A DNA stretch of 64,000 bases from Nostoc edaphicum CCNP1411 (GCF_014023275.1 NZ_CP054698.1:6781001-6845000), one strand, 5' to 3'; shown: positions 1 to 8,858, numbered from the stretch's first letter. Notes: a model not told the origin generated them from the sequence alone. Numbers and translations are program-made.

Positions 1-434
1 TTGGCTCTGTATATTGTTACTGCAACGGAATACTCTAAGAACTTTGCACAAATATCAGAATCCCAACAAGTGTATTTAGTAGCATCTACTGGCTTAAATA
101 CTTTTGCTTGACTCAACTCGTATGCAAAAGGATGTTTGGTAACATCAAAATATTTTTCTTGGACAGAAAACTCATTTTCTATGAAACTAAATATTGCATT
201 AAGTCTTTGCATACCATCAATTATTTCATATACCTCTTCTCCATCACTATCATTAAAGACTCCCAATAATATTAATGGAATAGGATAATTAAGTAATAAG
301 CTTTCAATAAGACGAGTTTTTTCACTTTTTGTCCAAACAAGCTTACGTTGATATCTACGATTGACAATTAACTTTTCTGTTCTATAAAGACGATATAATT
401 CTAGTACGCTTGTACCTTTCGGAGTAATGCTCAT
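1..434 (-). CDS. DUF262 / GmrSD-type N-terminal domain protein (partial)
   Basis: The minus strand is open from an ATG at 434 to the window edge, giving about 144 residues with no stop; the C-terminal part lies outside. The translation shows the DUF262 signature: an N-terminal NRRYQRKLVW stretch, then IIDGMQRLNAIFSF, a DGQQR-type motif with Met in place of the first Gln. In this family (ParB/sulfiredoxin-like fold, as in the GmrS half of the type IV restriction enzyme GmrSD) the motif lies in the nucleotide-binding site. Many DUF262 proteins stand alone and have no known role. Since the downstream half cannot be seen, no restriction function is claimed. No partner gene is visible on its 5' side; the next gene starts at 694 on the other strand. 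Confidence 0.75.
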   Translation of the reverse strand, partial: MSITPKGTSVLELYRLYRTEKLIVNRRYQRKLVWTKSEKTRLIESLLLNYPIPLILLGVFNDSDGEEVYEIIDGMQRLNAIFSFIENEFSVQEKYFDVTKHPFAYELSQAKVFKPVDATKYTCWDSDICAKFLEYSVAVTIYRA

Positions 435-693
435 AATATTTTTTCTACTTTGATTTAGATTAAAAATTTTTGACTGTAATTAAAACAGGGTCGATACCTA
501 TTTCATCGCTTGCTCTTAGCTTTAAGGCTTTTTGTATAATATAGCACAGAAAATTAGATCGTAACCTGTTAATATGCAGTTACTTTGATTGCATTTATAA
601 CAAAACTCGTTATTGTAACTGATGCAATCATCCAAAACAGTCCAGTTGCCTATCTACAATAAGATTTAGAGGCAATCTTGACCACTCTTATTT
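435..693. other. AT-rich intergenic region between divergent genes
   Basis: This 259-base AT-rich stretch separates the minus-strand DUF262 gene from the plus-strand Uma2 gene and should hold both promoters. I see no gene, strong hairpin or repeat in it. Confidence 0.5.
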
Positions 694-1452
694 ATGACTT
701 TCTTATCAGCATTAACTTTACCTGATCACACCCAGTTACCAGACTCAGATGGTACATTTGTGAAAAATCTTCAGGAGCATCCACAAAGTATTTTAATCAC
801 AGATTCAATTAAACCTGTTCTAGAGAAACTTCATCCTGATAGTCAATATTGTATTGGACAAGATTCTGGCATCTACTGGGGATTGACAGATCCTCCTGAA
901 AAGGGCGCTGAAGCACCAGACTGGTTTTATGTACCCAATGTACCACCGACACTTAACGGTAAAATGCGCCGTTCTTATGTGCTGTGGAAGGAATATATTG
1001 CACCCTTGATTGTGCTGGAATTTGTCTCTGGAGATGGTTCAGAAGAACGAGATAACACACCACCATCTCAAGGGGAAGGTGGAAATGTTGGGAAGTTTTG
1101 GGTTTACGAGCAGGCTATTCGAGTGCCTTATTATGGGATTTATGAAGTAGCAAAAGCGCAAGTGGAAGTTTACCACTTAGTCGATAATAGTTATCAACTG
1201 ATGAAACCCAATGAACGGGGACATTACCCAATTGTTCCTATGGATGTAGAGTTAGGAATCTGGCAAGGATTTTATCAGAATGCAGAGTTACCTTGGTTGC
1301 GCTGGTGGGATGCACAAGGAAATTTACTGCTAACGGGTGAGGAACGTGCTGTGATTGAGCGACAAAAGCGGGAGAGAATTGTAGAGAAATTGCGTACTCT
1401 CTCTACTGAACAACTCAACGCTTTAGGAATTGACCCAGAAATGCTAGATTAG
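694..1452 (+). CDS. Uma2 family (DUF820) PD-(D/E)XK-fold protein
   Basis: 252 residues. The core matches the Uma2/DUF820 family, an enlarged cyanobacterial group with a restriction-endonuclease-like fold and no proven cellular role. Visible hallmarks are APDWFYVPNV (the acidic residue after the first strand), IVLEFVSGDGSEERD (the E of the second motif) and a late WLRWWDAQGNLLLTGEE segment common to the longer Uma2 subtype. The tail is a short charged helix ending in LNALGIDPEML, a typical C-terminus for this family. It overlaps the convergent Uma2 gene by four bases at the stop codons. The cleavage activity is assumed from the fold and not demonstrated. Confidence 0.85.
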   Translation: MTFLSALTLPDHTQLPDSDGTFVKNLQEHPQSILITDSIKPVLEKLHPDSQYCIGQDSGIYWGLTDPPEKGAEAPDWFYVPNVPPTLNGKMRRSYVLWKEYIAPLIVLEFVSGDGSEERDNTPPSQGEGGNVGKFWVYEQAIRVPYYGIYEVAKAQVEVYHLVDNSYQLMKPNERGHYPIVPMDVELGIWQGFYQNAELPWLRWWDAQGNLLLTGEERAVIERQKRERIVEKLRTLSTEQLNALGIDPEMLD

Positions 1453-2030
1453 GAAATATTCTCATCTATCAAAGTTACATCTTCGTATATTTCTGCGATC
1501 GCACAACGAAAATCAACGCTAGCTAAATGCACTTCTTCCCCTTTTTCATAAGGGTAAAGTACCCAATGTCCTTCGTCATTGCGGCGGAAGCATTCTACAC
1601 TCATTCGGTCTGGTGAAATTAGCACATATTCTTGTAGTGATTCTAAGTGTCGGTAACTAGCAAATTTCTTCCCTCTGTCATAGCCTTCTGTTGACTCAGA
1701 AAGCACTTCGATAATTAAGCAAGGATAACACTTAAAATATTCAAATTCTTTATCTCGTATATCGCAAGTCACCATTGCATCTGGATAAAAATAGCGGTTG
1801 ATGACATCAATTTGTGCTTTCATATCTAACATATAGACACGGCATCCACTACCCCGGAGATGGTTACGCAGCAGCATAGATACATTTAGGCTAACTGTAA
1901 CATGAGCGTCACTTGCTCCTGCCATTGCGTAGACTTGACCATCAATATATTCGTGTTTGATTTCACTAAATTTCTCGCCCTCTAAATATTCTTCTGGGGA
2001 GATATAGTACTCACTTTGGCTAGTGGCCAT
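1449..2030 (-). CDS. Uma2 family (DUF820) PD-(D/E)XK-fold protein, short type
   Basis: 193 residues, the usual length for the compact Uma2 subtype. Motifs in order: an N-terminal YYISPEEYLEGE helix, IKHEYIDGQVYAMAGAS, YFYPDAMV (catalytic Asp) and LIIEVLSESTEGYDRGKKFASY (catalytic Glu plus a downstream Lys). All expected acidic and basic residues are present. It converges with a longer Uma2 gene and overlaps it by four bases; the two belong to different subtypes and do not look like a recent tandem duplication. The function of the family in cyanobacteria is unknown. Confidence 0.85.
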   Translation of the reverse strand: MATSQSEYYISPEEYLEGEKFSEIKHEYIDGQVYAMAGASDAHVTVSLNVSMLLRNHLRGSGCRVYMLDMKAQIDVINRYFYPDAMVTCDIRDKEFEYFKCYPCLIIEVLSESTEGYDRGKKFASYRHLESLQEYVLISPDRMSVECFRRNDEGHWVLYPYEKGEEVHLASVDFRCAIAEIYEDVTLIDENIS

Positions 2031-2078
2031 TTTAGTACCTTAGTAGCTTTATCAAACATTTTAACCCATAGAACAAAT

Positions 2079-3659
2079 CTAATGAGCGACAGCGCCAGCA
2101 GTTGGCTTCACCTTTTTGAAGAATAAAACGGCAATTCCACTAAGCAACAATGCAATGCCAATAAAGTAGAAACAATCGTTAAAAGCCATCACAAATGCTT
2201 CTCGGCGGACGATGTTGGATATAGATGCGATCGCTTGATTTTGCGCTGTACTCAAATCTGCTCCTCGACTGATAAAATACTGTGTCATTTGGTCAATTCG
2301 CTGTTGAGTTTCTGGGTTATATAAAGATATTCCATCACCCAATCTATTCGAGTGGAATTGTTCTCTATTACTTAATAAAGTTGCTAAAGATGCAATTCCT
2401 ATAGAACCGCCCATATTCCGCATCATATTAAATAAACCACTTGCCGAACCTGCTTCTTTTGGACTTAATCCAGCAGTAGCGATAGATGTCAGTGGTACCA
2501 TAATTAGAGGTTGTCCCATTGCACGCACAAATTGCGACCAGCGTAACTGATCTAATCCTGTTTCATTCGTCATTCCAGAGTTCATAAATGCACTGATGGA
2601 AAACAATGTTACACCAACAGCTACCATTAACCGCACATCAATGCGTTGCATCAATTTGGGTATGAGGGGAATAATAAACAATTGGGGAATACCAGCCCAA
2701 ATTAGTACTTCACCAATTTGCAGCGCATTGTACTTTTGAATTTGGGCGAGATACAGCGGTAAAATATAAATTGAACCATACAATCCTACTCCCAGCGACA
2801 CATTGACAATACTGGCTAAACCAAAGTTACGCTTAAATAAAAGTCGTAAATTAATAAATGGTTGCTTCCGAGTTAATTCTATAAAGAAAAATATCGCCAA
2901 AAAAATTACTGCGATCGCACTTAATCGCAAAATCAGCGCTGAACTAAACCAATCTTTGCGGCTACCTTCTTCTAAAACAATTTGTAGGGAACCTAACCCA
3001 AGAGCCATTGCAATAATTCCCCACCAATCACCTTGTTTCAGTAAACTAATTTGGGGACGTTCTTGCTTAATTCCATACCAAACACCAGCCAGCATTAATG
3101 CCCCTGGAATTAAATTTATATAAAAGTTGTATTCCCAACCAAAGTTTTCTGTTAACCAACCTCCCAATGTCGGGCCAATTGAGGGTGCAAAAACTGCACT
3201 AAATCCAAATGCAGCCAGTCCAACTGATTGCTTAGATTGGGGTAAAGTTGTTAAAACAACTGTCATAGCGGTGGGAATTAATACTCCCCCACTAAAACCT
3301 TGTAAGGCGCGAAATAAAATCATGGAATTGAGATTCCACGACCAAGCACAGCATATAGAAAAGAAAATAAATAGTGCAGTATTTACTAACAGATAACGCC
3401 GCAGAGAAAACACCCGTGATAACCATCCTGTGAGAGGAATTACCACAATTTCTGCCACGAGATACGCTGTAGAAATCCAAGAACCTTCTTCTAGAGTTGC
3501 TCCCAAACTTGCTTGAATATCTTGCAGCGAAGCATTAGTTATTTGAATATCTAATACCGCCATAAATGCGCCAAGCATACTGGCTAATACACCAATCCAC
3601 GTTTTTATCGGGACACGTTCTGGCGGCGCTTGCTGATAAATTACACCTGTATTAGCCAT
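2079..3659 (-). CDS. DHA2-family MFS multidrug efflux transporter (EmrB/QacA type)
   Basis: 526 residues with about 14 hydrophobic segments, as expected of the DHA2 drug:H+ antiporter family in the inner membrane. The first helix contains the family motif AVLDIQITNASLQDI, and near residues 150-170 there is a motif-C-like GFSAVFAPSIGPTLGGW typical of exporters. The C-terminal helix ends in a short basic tail. It lies downstream of the HlyD-type periplasmic adaptor gene on the same strand and so resembles an emrA-emrB pair, which together with a TolC-like outer-membrane protein expels hydrophobic toxins. A MITE and tandem repeats (3660-4065) separate it from the adaptor gene, so co-transcription through that gap is uncertain. 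The substrate is unknown. Confidence 0.9.
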   Translation of the reverse strand: MANTGVIYQQAPPERVPIKTWIGVLASMLGAFMAVLDIQITNASLQDIQASLGATLEEGSWISTAYLVAEIVVIPLTGWLSRVFSLRRYLLVNTALFIFFSICCAWSWNLNSMILFRALQGFSGGVLIPTAMTVVLTTLPQSKQSVGLAAFGFSAVFAPSIGPTLGGWLTENFGWEYNFYINLIPGALMLAGVWYGIKQERPQISLLKQGDWWGIIAMALGLGSLQIVLEEGSRKDWFSSALILRLSAIAVIFLAIFFFIELTRKQPFINLRLLFKRNFGLASIVNVSLGVGLYGSIYILPLYLAQIQKYNALQIGEVLIWAGIPQLFIIPLIPKLMQRIDVRLMVAVGVTLFSISAFMNSGMTNETGLDQLRWSQFVRAMGQPLIMVPLTSIATAGLSPKEAGSASGLFNMMRNMGGSIGIASLATLLSNREQFHSNRLGDGISLYNPETQQRIDQMTQYFISRGADLSTAQNQAIASISNIVRREAFVMAFNDCFYFIGIALLLSGIAVLFFKKVKPTAGAVAH

Positions 3660-3681
3660 AGTGCTTTTCCTGTTTTAAAGT

Positions 3682-3712
3682 TATTTGTCATTTGTCATTC
3701 GTCATTAGTAAT
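3682..3712. repeat. Heptad tandem repeat (STRR)
   Basis: Several copies of a seven-base unit close to GTCATTT/GTCATTC lie directly upstream of the transporter gene. Such short tandemly repeated sequences are common between genes in heterocystous cyanobacteria. Confidence 0.7.
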
Positions 3713-3720
3713 GGTTTTAA

Positions 3721-3883
3721 GAGGATGTTTCAAAAGTATTTTTCTGTAACTTTAGGCACTTTTGATCCCCCCTAACCCCCCTTAAAAAGGGGGGGAACCG
3801 GAGTCAAAGTCCCCCTTTTTAAGGGGGATTTAGGGGGATCTAAAACTTTATGATGCCGACAAGAGGACTTTTCAAACAACCTC
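3721..3883. mobile_element. MITE family A, copy 1
   Basis: This 163-base non-coding element has imperfect terminal inverted repeats (GAGGATGTTTCAAAAGT at the left; the right end reads ACTTTTCAAACAACCTC) and is flanked by TAA on both sides (3718-3720 and 3884-3886). The interior is a long palindrome of G- and C-runs (GATCCCCCCTAACCCC paired with AGGGGGATTTAGGGGGATC). Two related copies occur at 39445-39606 and 48790-50653, both also flanked by TAA. A three-base TNA target is typical of some IS5-group elements, so an IS5-like transposase is a possible source of mobility (inference). Confidence 0.8.
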
Positions 3884-3998
3884 TAAGCCGACTTACTTAC
3901 GTTTCATAACATAATTTGGTTTACTCCCACCAATTTACTTAGCACAAATTCTGATGATTAAATATTATTGAATTTTTCGTCATTATTCGTTTATCTTG

Positions 3999-4066
3999 TG
4001 ACAAATAACCAATAACCAATGACCAATGACAAATTACAAATGACCAATGACAAATGACCAATGACC
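3999..4066. repeat. Heptad tandem repeats (STRR)
   Basis: About nine imperfect copies of ATGACCA/ATGACAA/ATAACCA run up to and touch the stop codon of the adaptor gene. They show no array-like spacers and no coding potential. Confidence 0.75.
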
Positions 4067-5508
4067 TACTTAACTTCCACAGCAACTTCCGCAGACATCC
4101 CCGGTGTAATCCGCGATTCGTAACCTTGAATACTCTTTTGGTCAAAAACTATTTTTACTGGGATGCGCTGCACAACTTTGGTAAAGTTACCTGTAGCGTT
4201 ATCCGGTGGCAATAAGGCAAATTGAGCGCCGGAAGCTGGCGAAATACTGTCAACACGACCAATAAAGGTATGATGAGGGAAAGCATCTAGCTTGATTTCT
4301 ACTGGCTCTTGTGGCCGCATCTTTTCTAATTGAGTTTCTTTGAAGTTTGCAATTACCCAATAGCTGTTATCCACGATCGCCATTAATGGTGTTCCCGATT
4401 GGACTCGGTTGCCAACTTCCACGTTTTTTCTACCTATGCGTCCGGCACTGGGTGCGGTAATGTTGGCATAAGATAGTTGCAATTGTGCGTCTTTAAGCGA
4501 TGCTTCTGATTGTGCGATCGCAGCTTTTGCCGCTTCGTATTGACTACGTTTGACTGTTGTATCTTGTCCGCCGGCGGTAGCTTGTTGCAATCCTCCTTTG
4601 GATGCTGCCAATTTAGCTTGGGCGCTGACTACATTTTCTTGCGCTTGTGCTAATTGAGATTGGGCTTGGGCTACACCAACTTTGGCGGAGGCTAACTTGG
4701 CTTGGGCTTGTTCTACTCCCTGAATGGCGGCGTTTTTTTGTGCGGAAGCGACATCATAATCTGCTTTAGCGGTGTCTAACTGCTGACGAGCGATCGCACC
4801 TGTTTTATACAACTCATTGTAACGATTGTAATCTGTTTGAGCTTTTTCCAAATTCGCATTGGCTTGCGCTACCTGCGCTTGGGCGGCGGGAATCCCTGCT
4901 TGGGCTAGTCTGACTTGGGCTTGGGCTGCGGGTATCCCAGCTTGGGCTTCTTGTACTGCTGCTTGGGCTGTGGAAATTGCTGCTACTGCACCGCTGACAT
5001 CCCCCTGCGCTTGGGTTGTCTTCCCACTAGTGGTTTGTGAAGTTAAAGCAATATTTGCTTGGGCCGCTTGCGCTTGACTTTGAGCATTTTCTAGGGCTGC
5101 GGCGGCTTGCTGTACCTTACTTTGATAGTCCCGTGGATCTAACTCCACTAACAATTGTCCCGGTTGCACCAGTTGGTTATCATTCACAAGCACCTGACTT
5201 ACAGTTCCGGGAATGCGACTACTAATTTGGTGAATATTTCCCGCAACGGTGGCGTTGTCTGTTTCCTGATGGGTAGAGGCATATTGCCAGTAGTGATAAC
5301 CAAAAGTACCTGCGGCGATCGCAGCGACACCTAATCCTGCCAAAATTAAAGCAGTCGGTTTTTTCCGCTTCGGTGGAATTTCTTTCTTGATCTCAGGTGC
5401 TTCTGTTATTACAGTCACAGCTTCTAAAGTCTCTGAATCAGGAATGATTTCTTTTTCTATAACTGGGATCTTGTTTTGGTTGTGTCCGTTAAAAGTATTA
5501 GCGCTCAT
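4066..5508 (-). CDS. HlyD/EmrA-type membrane fusion (periplasmic adaptor) protein
   Basis: 480 residues. After a cytoplasmic N-terminus of about 50 residues comes one transmembrane helix (about 52-70), then the first lipoyl half-domain (GTVSQVLVNDNQLVQPGQLL), a coiled coil of some 200 residues extremely rich in Ala and Gln with repeated AQAQA/QAGIPAAQAQV units, the second lipoyl half and a beta-barrel region with NFKETQLEKMRPQEPV. This is the layout of EmrA/HlyD adaptors, which link an inner-membrane pump to an outer-membrane channel. The internal QAGIPAAQAQV repeat is also visible at DNA level near 4870-4960, suggesting growth of the coiled coil by duplication. The MarR gene is upstream and the EmrB-like pump downstream. 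Two candidate MarR sites lie 46-101 bases before its start. Confidence 0.9.
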   Translation of the reverse strand: MSANTFNGHNQNKIPVIEKEIIPDSETLEAVTVITEAPEIKKEIPPKRKKPTALILAGLGVAAIAAGTFGYHYWQYASTHQETDNATVAGNIHQISSRIPGTVSQVLVNDNQLVQPGQLLVELDPRDYQSKVQQAAAALENAQSQAQAAQANIALTSQTTSGKTTQAQGDVSGAVAAISTAQAAVQEAQAGIPAAQAQVRLAQAGIPAAQAQVAQANANLEKAQTDYNRYNELYKTGAIARQQLDTAKADYDVASAQKNAAIQGVEQAQAKLASAKVGVAQAQSQLAQAQENVVSAQAKLAASKGGLQQATAGGQDTTVKRSQYEAAKAAIAQSEASLKDAQLQLSYANITAPSAGRIGRKNVEVGNRVQSGTPLMAIVDNSYWVIANFKETQLEKMRPQEPVEIKLDAFPHHTFIGRVDSISPASGAQFALLPPDNATGNFTKVVQRIPVKIVFDQKSIQGYESRITPGMSAEVAVEVK

Positions 5509-5553
5509 GATTCTTAACTCGCTTGTTCGATAATTTGATTGATAGTCGTTTAT

Positions 5554-5570
5554 TTAGAATGCGTAATATT
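5554..5570. promoter_or_regulatory. Candidate MarR operator, site 1
   Basis: The motif TTAGAATGCGTAATATT is one of three sequences fitting TTAGNNTGCGTANTATT. It lies about 46 bases upstream of the HlyD-type gene, in the gap between the MarR gene and its presumed target. A regulator binding site is inferred from the repetition and position only. Confidence 0.45.
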
Positions 5571-5592
5571 TCCTGAAAAAAATCTTTTTTCC

Positions 5593-5609
5593 TTAGTATG
5601 CGTAGTATT
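5593..5609. promoter_or_regulatory. Candidate MarR operator, site 2
   Basis: TTAGTATGCGTAGTATT, 39 bases (start to start) from site 1, with the same orientation and core TGCGTA. Paired sites before the efflux genes would suit repression by the neighbouring MarR protein. Confidence 0.45.
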
Positions 5610-5667
5610 ATCTCAAAACTAATCCTGACATCACTTCCCCCGGTCGGGTGATTATAGGATGAGCTTT

Positions 5668-5804
5668 TAGGGACTTCCAGAAATTAAATTATTCAATTTT
5701 GGAGCGAAGATGATCATTAGATTCTTCCTCCCCTGCTTCCCCTGCGCCCCCTGCTCCCCCTGCTTGCCAAAGCGATGGGATATTTTTTTAGTTGGAAGTC
5801 CCTT
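5668..5804. repeat. Inverted-repeat element with GGGACTTCCA ends
   Basis: TAGGGACTTCCAGAA at the left and TTGGAAGTCCCTTA at the right form inverted ends of a roughly 137-base stretch that abuts the stop codon of the MarR gene. The interior includes C-rich tandem units (CCCCTGCTTCCCCTGCGCC region, 5729-5766). The same GGAAGTCCC end recurs once near 58575, so this looks like a dispersed repeat. Confidence 0.5.
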
Positions 5805-6270
5805 AGGAGAGGTTAGCGATCGCCCGATTCAAGATTTGGGAAAACAGTTCTCGGTCAGCAAAAGAAATACCTTCCATCGCTTCATCACGCACGGCTGCGG
5901 CGATTGGCGGTAAGACAGCTTCTAGTTCCTTACCTGCATCCGTTAGCCAAATCCGCCAGATCCGGCGATCGTGGGTATCGCGTTCTCGACGCACCAAGCC
6001 GCGTTCTTCCATGCGATCTAGTACACCTGTCAAAGTCCCTCCCACTTGTTTGAGTTTGTCCCCAATACTAGAAGTCGGTAAACCATCTTCTTGCCATAAA
6101 CAGCACAAAACCAGCCAGTGAAATGGCGTCAATCCAAATGGTTCTAGCCTCTCAGTAAATTTGCGACTGAGCAATTGTGAAACTAATTTGATTCTGTAAC
6201 CTAAATTGTATGGTGCCAGATTTTGCTGCCACGACTCTAAAGCTGGGGACTGATTAGATGTAGAAACCAT
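5803..6270 (-). CDS. MarR-family transcriptional regulator
   Basis: 155 residues with the MarR fold: an N-terminal dimerisation helix, then a winged helix-turn-helix at about residues 50-115. The recognition helix region is GDKLKQVGGTLTGVLDRMEERG and the wing carries DTHDRRIWRIWLTDAG, matching the D-x-R signature of the family. MarR proteins typically repress adjacent efflux genes and are released by a phenolic or hydrophobic ligand. The gene lies upstream of HlyD- and EmrB-type genes on the same strand. A copy of the repeated motif TTAGNNTGCGTANTATT is placed 13 bases before its own start codon, which suggests autoregulation. The ligand is unknown. Confidence 0.9.
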   Translation of the reverse strand: MVSTSNQSPALESWQQNLAPYNLGYRIKLVSQLLSRKFTERLEPFGLTPFHWLVLCCLWQEDGLPTSSIGDKLKQVGGTLTGVLDRMEERGLVRRERDTHDRRIWRIWLTDAGKELEAVLPPIAAAVRDEAMEGISFADRELFSQILNRAIANLS

Positions 6271-6282
6271 TTAGCAAAATAC

Positions 6283-6299
6283 TTAGTGTGCGTACTATT
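6283..6299. promoter_or_regulatory. Candidate MarR operator, site 3 (autoregulatory)
   Basis: TTAGTGTGCGTACTATT, the most symmetrical of the three copies (TAGT...ACTA), located 13 bases upstream of the MarR start codon, where bound protein would block transcription. Confidence 0.45.
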
Positions 6300-6344
6300 G
6301 TAACCAGATTAATCTTTTTTAGCAACAGTTGCTTTGCATCTATC

Positions 6345-8003
6345 TTAGGGAAGAACTTGAATAAACTGATACTCTTTGACTGTATCGATAATACGGTGAG
6401 GCCGAGATAATTTAGGAGACTGGTTAGTATAAATCCAAGCATAGCTTAAAGCGGGTACTTGGGAAATAGAGACAACTGGTTGAGCTTGAATAGGAAGATA
6501 GAAATCAAGCATTACTTGGATTTTATCGTCCATTTGCACAAAGTAGATCGGATGAGATTGGAGGATTGAGGCGATCGCAGGTTGTTGTAAAAAAGTTCTA
6601 AAAACAGGATTATAGTCGCTTAACAGGCCTATGCTACCTATCGCCGCCAAAGCTAGCCAACAGGGAATTAGCCAACCTGCAATCCAGTAACGGGCTGTAA
6701 GAAACTTCTTGCCAAAGTGGTAACGACTAATCCACACCCCAGGTAAAATTAGCCAACCCAATCCCATAGCAAAGCCAATAGTTGCATACTTACGGATGTC
6801 AGAACCACCCCAACTAATAATCACAATACTCGCCATAATCAGTAAAACACCTAACCCACCAAAGCCATAACTAAGATTCCGGGGAAGATTCTGCTTTGTA
6901 AAAATATTTGATACATTTTTTTTACCTTTTGGAAGAGGTAATTCTGAGGAATTTCTTGTTTGATAAATATTACCTAGCCAGTTTAAACCTACAGATGCAA
7001 GCAAAGCTATGAATGGATAAAGGAGAAGACTATAATGAGGGAAACGAGTAGTAAAAAAACTCAGTTCCAAAAATAAGACAACTGGAAAGCCAACTAATAT
7101 TAAATTGTAGCGACTAATTGGACGACGGACAGTCAAAAACAAACCTAAAAGTCCGAAGAAAGCCCAAGGAAATGATTTTAAAGGAATATTCCATATATAG
7201 AATAGCGGCCCATTATCATAAGGGTCATTAGAACTTAGAAACAAAAGAAAATTGAGCAACTCTTCAAAACTCTGATTTCCATAGTGCAGCCAACTTAACC
7301 ACAGCCAAACAAAAGTAGGTATTAAACCCACGAAAAATCCTAAATATAAAATTGGGTTAGTAAGATGACGATGACGGCGATGTTCCCAAATTAAATAAGG
7401 TAATAAACCTGTGATTGGCAAAAAAATCATAAAGCTTCTGACTAAGAAGCCTAAACCTAAACTTAAACCAGCTAGAAAAGTCCAAAAATAGCGATATTTA
7501 GGATGTAATTCCGTTTTAATAAAAGACCAAATAGCTAAAAGTACCAAAAGAACCATAGCTACATCAGGTGTACTTAAGCGAGAGTATTGTAGCCAGAGAA
7601 ATTCTACACTTAAAATTGCAGCAGCAAGCCAAGCTAATTTTTTGCCTAGCATAATTTTGCCGATTTCATACACAAGCCATAAGCTCAAAATGCCAGCAAT
7701 CATACTAGGAAGACGCGCAGTAGTATCACTAACACCAAATATCTGGTAAAAACTAGCAATTAACCAATAAGGGCCAGGGGTTTTGTGATGTGCCTTTTCC
7801 CAAGGAGCTATCCAATTACCAGAATCAAACATCAGACGGGCCCGCGAAGCATAAAGAGCTTCATCGTGTGCCATCAGACTATTGTGCCCAGAAGTAAATA
7901 ATAATAAGGGAAGTATCCAAACCAACAAACTAAAATAGGGTAATGATCCGACTAGGCGGATTTGACGCCAAATATACTGTAACAAGGGTAGTTTATATAA
8001 CAT
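6345..8003 (-). CDS. GT39/ArnT-like membrane glycosyltransferase
   Basis: 552 residues with roughly 12 hydrophobic segments. The first periplasmic loop carries the family signature AHDEALYASRARLMFDSGNW followed by KTPGPYWLIASFYQIFG, matching the PMT/ArnT glycosyltransferase-39 superfamily in which the acidic pair is catalytic. These enzymes transfer a sugar from a polyprenyl-phosphate donor to lipid or protein on the outer face of the membrane. The acceptor and sugar cannot be told from sequence. A Lys-rich cytoplasmic loop (PLPKGKKNVSN) divides the two halves. It is separated from the MarR gene by 74 bases and is probably transcribed independently. Confidence 0.85.
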   Translation of the reverse strand: MLYKLPLLQYIWRQIRLVGSLPYFSLLVWILPLLLFTSGHNSLMAHDEALYASRARLMFDSGNWIAPWEKAHHKTPGPYWLIASFYQIFGVSDTTARLPSMIAGILSLWLVYEIGKIMLGKKLAWLAAAILSVEFLWLQYSRLSTPDVAMVLLVLLAIWSFIKTELHPKYRYFWTFLAGLSLGLGFLVRSFMIFLPITGLLPYLIWEHRRHRHLTNPILYLGFFVGLIPTFVWLWLSWLHYGNQSFEELLNFLLFLSSNDPYDNGPLFYIWNIPLKSFPWAFFGLLGLFLTVRRPISRYNLILVGFPVVLFLELSFFTTRFPHYSLLLYPFIALLASVGLNWLGNIYQTRNSSELPLPKGKKNVSNIFTKQNLPRNLSYGFGGLGVLLIMASIVIISWGGSDIRKYATIGFAMGLGWLILPGVWISRYHFGKKFLTARYWIAGWLIPCWLALAAIGSIGLLSDYNPVFRTFLQQPAIASILQSHPIYFVQMDDKIQVMLDFYLPIQAQPVVSISQVPALSYAWIYTNQSPKLSRPHRIIDTVKEYQFIQVLP

Positions 8004-8141
8004 TTAATTGATAAAAATTGAATCCTGCTACTTAGATTCGTTTAAGTGTCCTGCTGTTATTAAAATATCTTACATAGGGATTGTTGAAAAATACCTGAAA
8101 TTGCCGTTTTTTTCGGAAACAGTCTTCCAAAATAGGGATTT

Positions 8142-8786
8142 ATGCAGTTAAGACCGAATCAACGCCTGAAATTAGACGATAAAGACGATAAGCTATTCTA
8201 TGCCTATCCTCGCTTCGTAACCCATGTGGATGAAGGATTTATTCAACAGTTAACGGATTTATATCGCGATCGCCTGAAACCCAACACCCGTATTTTTGAT
8301 ATGATGAGCAGCTGGGTGTCTCATCTACCAGAAGAGATGGAGTTTGACCATGTGGAGGGACACGGACTCAATGCCGAGGAACTAGCACGTAATCCTCGCT
8401 TAAATCATTACTTTGTCCAAAATCTTAACGAAAATCCGCAGCTACCCTTACCAGATGAAAATTTTGATGCTGTTCTCAATTGCGTATCTGTGCAGTATGT
8501 GCAATATCCAGAAGCAGTATTTTCTGAAATTTACCGCATCCTGAAACCTGGTGGTGTCGCAATTATCAGCTTTTCTAACCGAATGTTTTTTGAAAAGGCA
8601 ATTCAAGCTTGGCGAGAGGCTTCAGAAGCACAGCGAGTGGAATTAGTCAAAGCTTACTTCGCCTCAATTCCAGGATTTACAACCGCAGAAGTTATAGCTC
8701 AAAAATCAACATTACCGAATTTCTTGCAGTGGTTGGGCGCACCTGGAGGAGATCCGTTTTATGCAGTTATAGCTTACCGCAGTTAA
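8142..8786 (+). CDS. Class I SAM-dependent methyltransferase (type 11)
   Basis: 214 residues. The Methyltransf_11 fold is visible from the segments RIFDMMSSWVSHLPEE, a variant of the glycine-rich motif I in which the usual GxGxG is replaced, then PDENFDAVLNCVSVQYV (motif II/III) and IYRILKPGGVAIISFSNRMF (post-motif III). The divergent motif I is shared by a cyanobacterial/plant subgroup as I recall it. The substrate is unknown. It is monocistronic, with a MITE-like element downstream. Confidence 0.8.
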   Translation: MQLRPNQRLKLDDKDDKLFYAYPRFVTHVDEGFIQQLTDLYRDRLKPNTRIFDMMSSWVSHLPEEMEFDHVEGHGLNAEELARNPRLNHYFVQNLNENPQLPLPDENFDAVLNCVSVQYVQYPEAVFSEIYRILKPGGVAIISFSNRMFFEKAIQAWREASEAQRVELVKAYFASIPGFTTAEVIAQKSTLPNFLQWLGAPGGDPFYAVIAYRS

Positions 8787-8858
8787 ATTTATTAGTACAG
8801 CACGGCGTAAATCCAGCTATTATCTCAAAGACAAGGGAAAAATCCCCTTGTTAAAGAC

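Noticed and set aside
3999..4066. Heptad repeats considered as a CRISPR array
   Set aside because: Units are seven bases with no spacers; they are short tandem repeats typical of heterocystous cyanobacteria.
4859..5077. Plus-strand ORF rich in Ala and Trp
   Set aside because: It is the antisense of the Ala/Gln-rich coiled coil of the HlyD-type protein; the repetitive composition is inherited.
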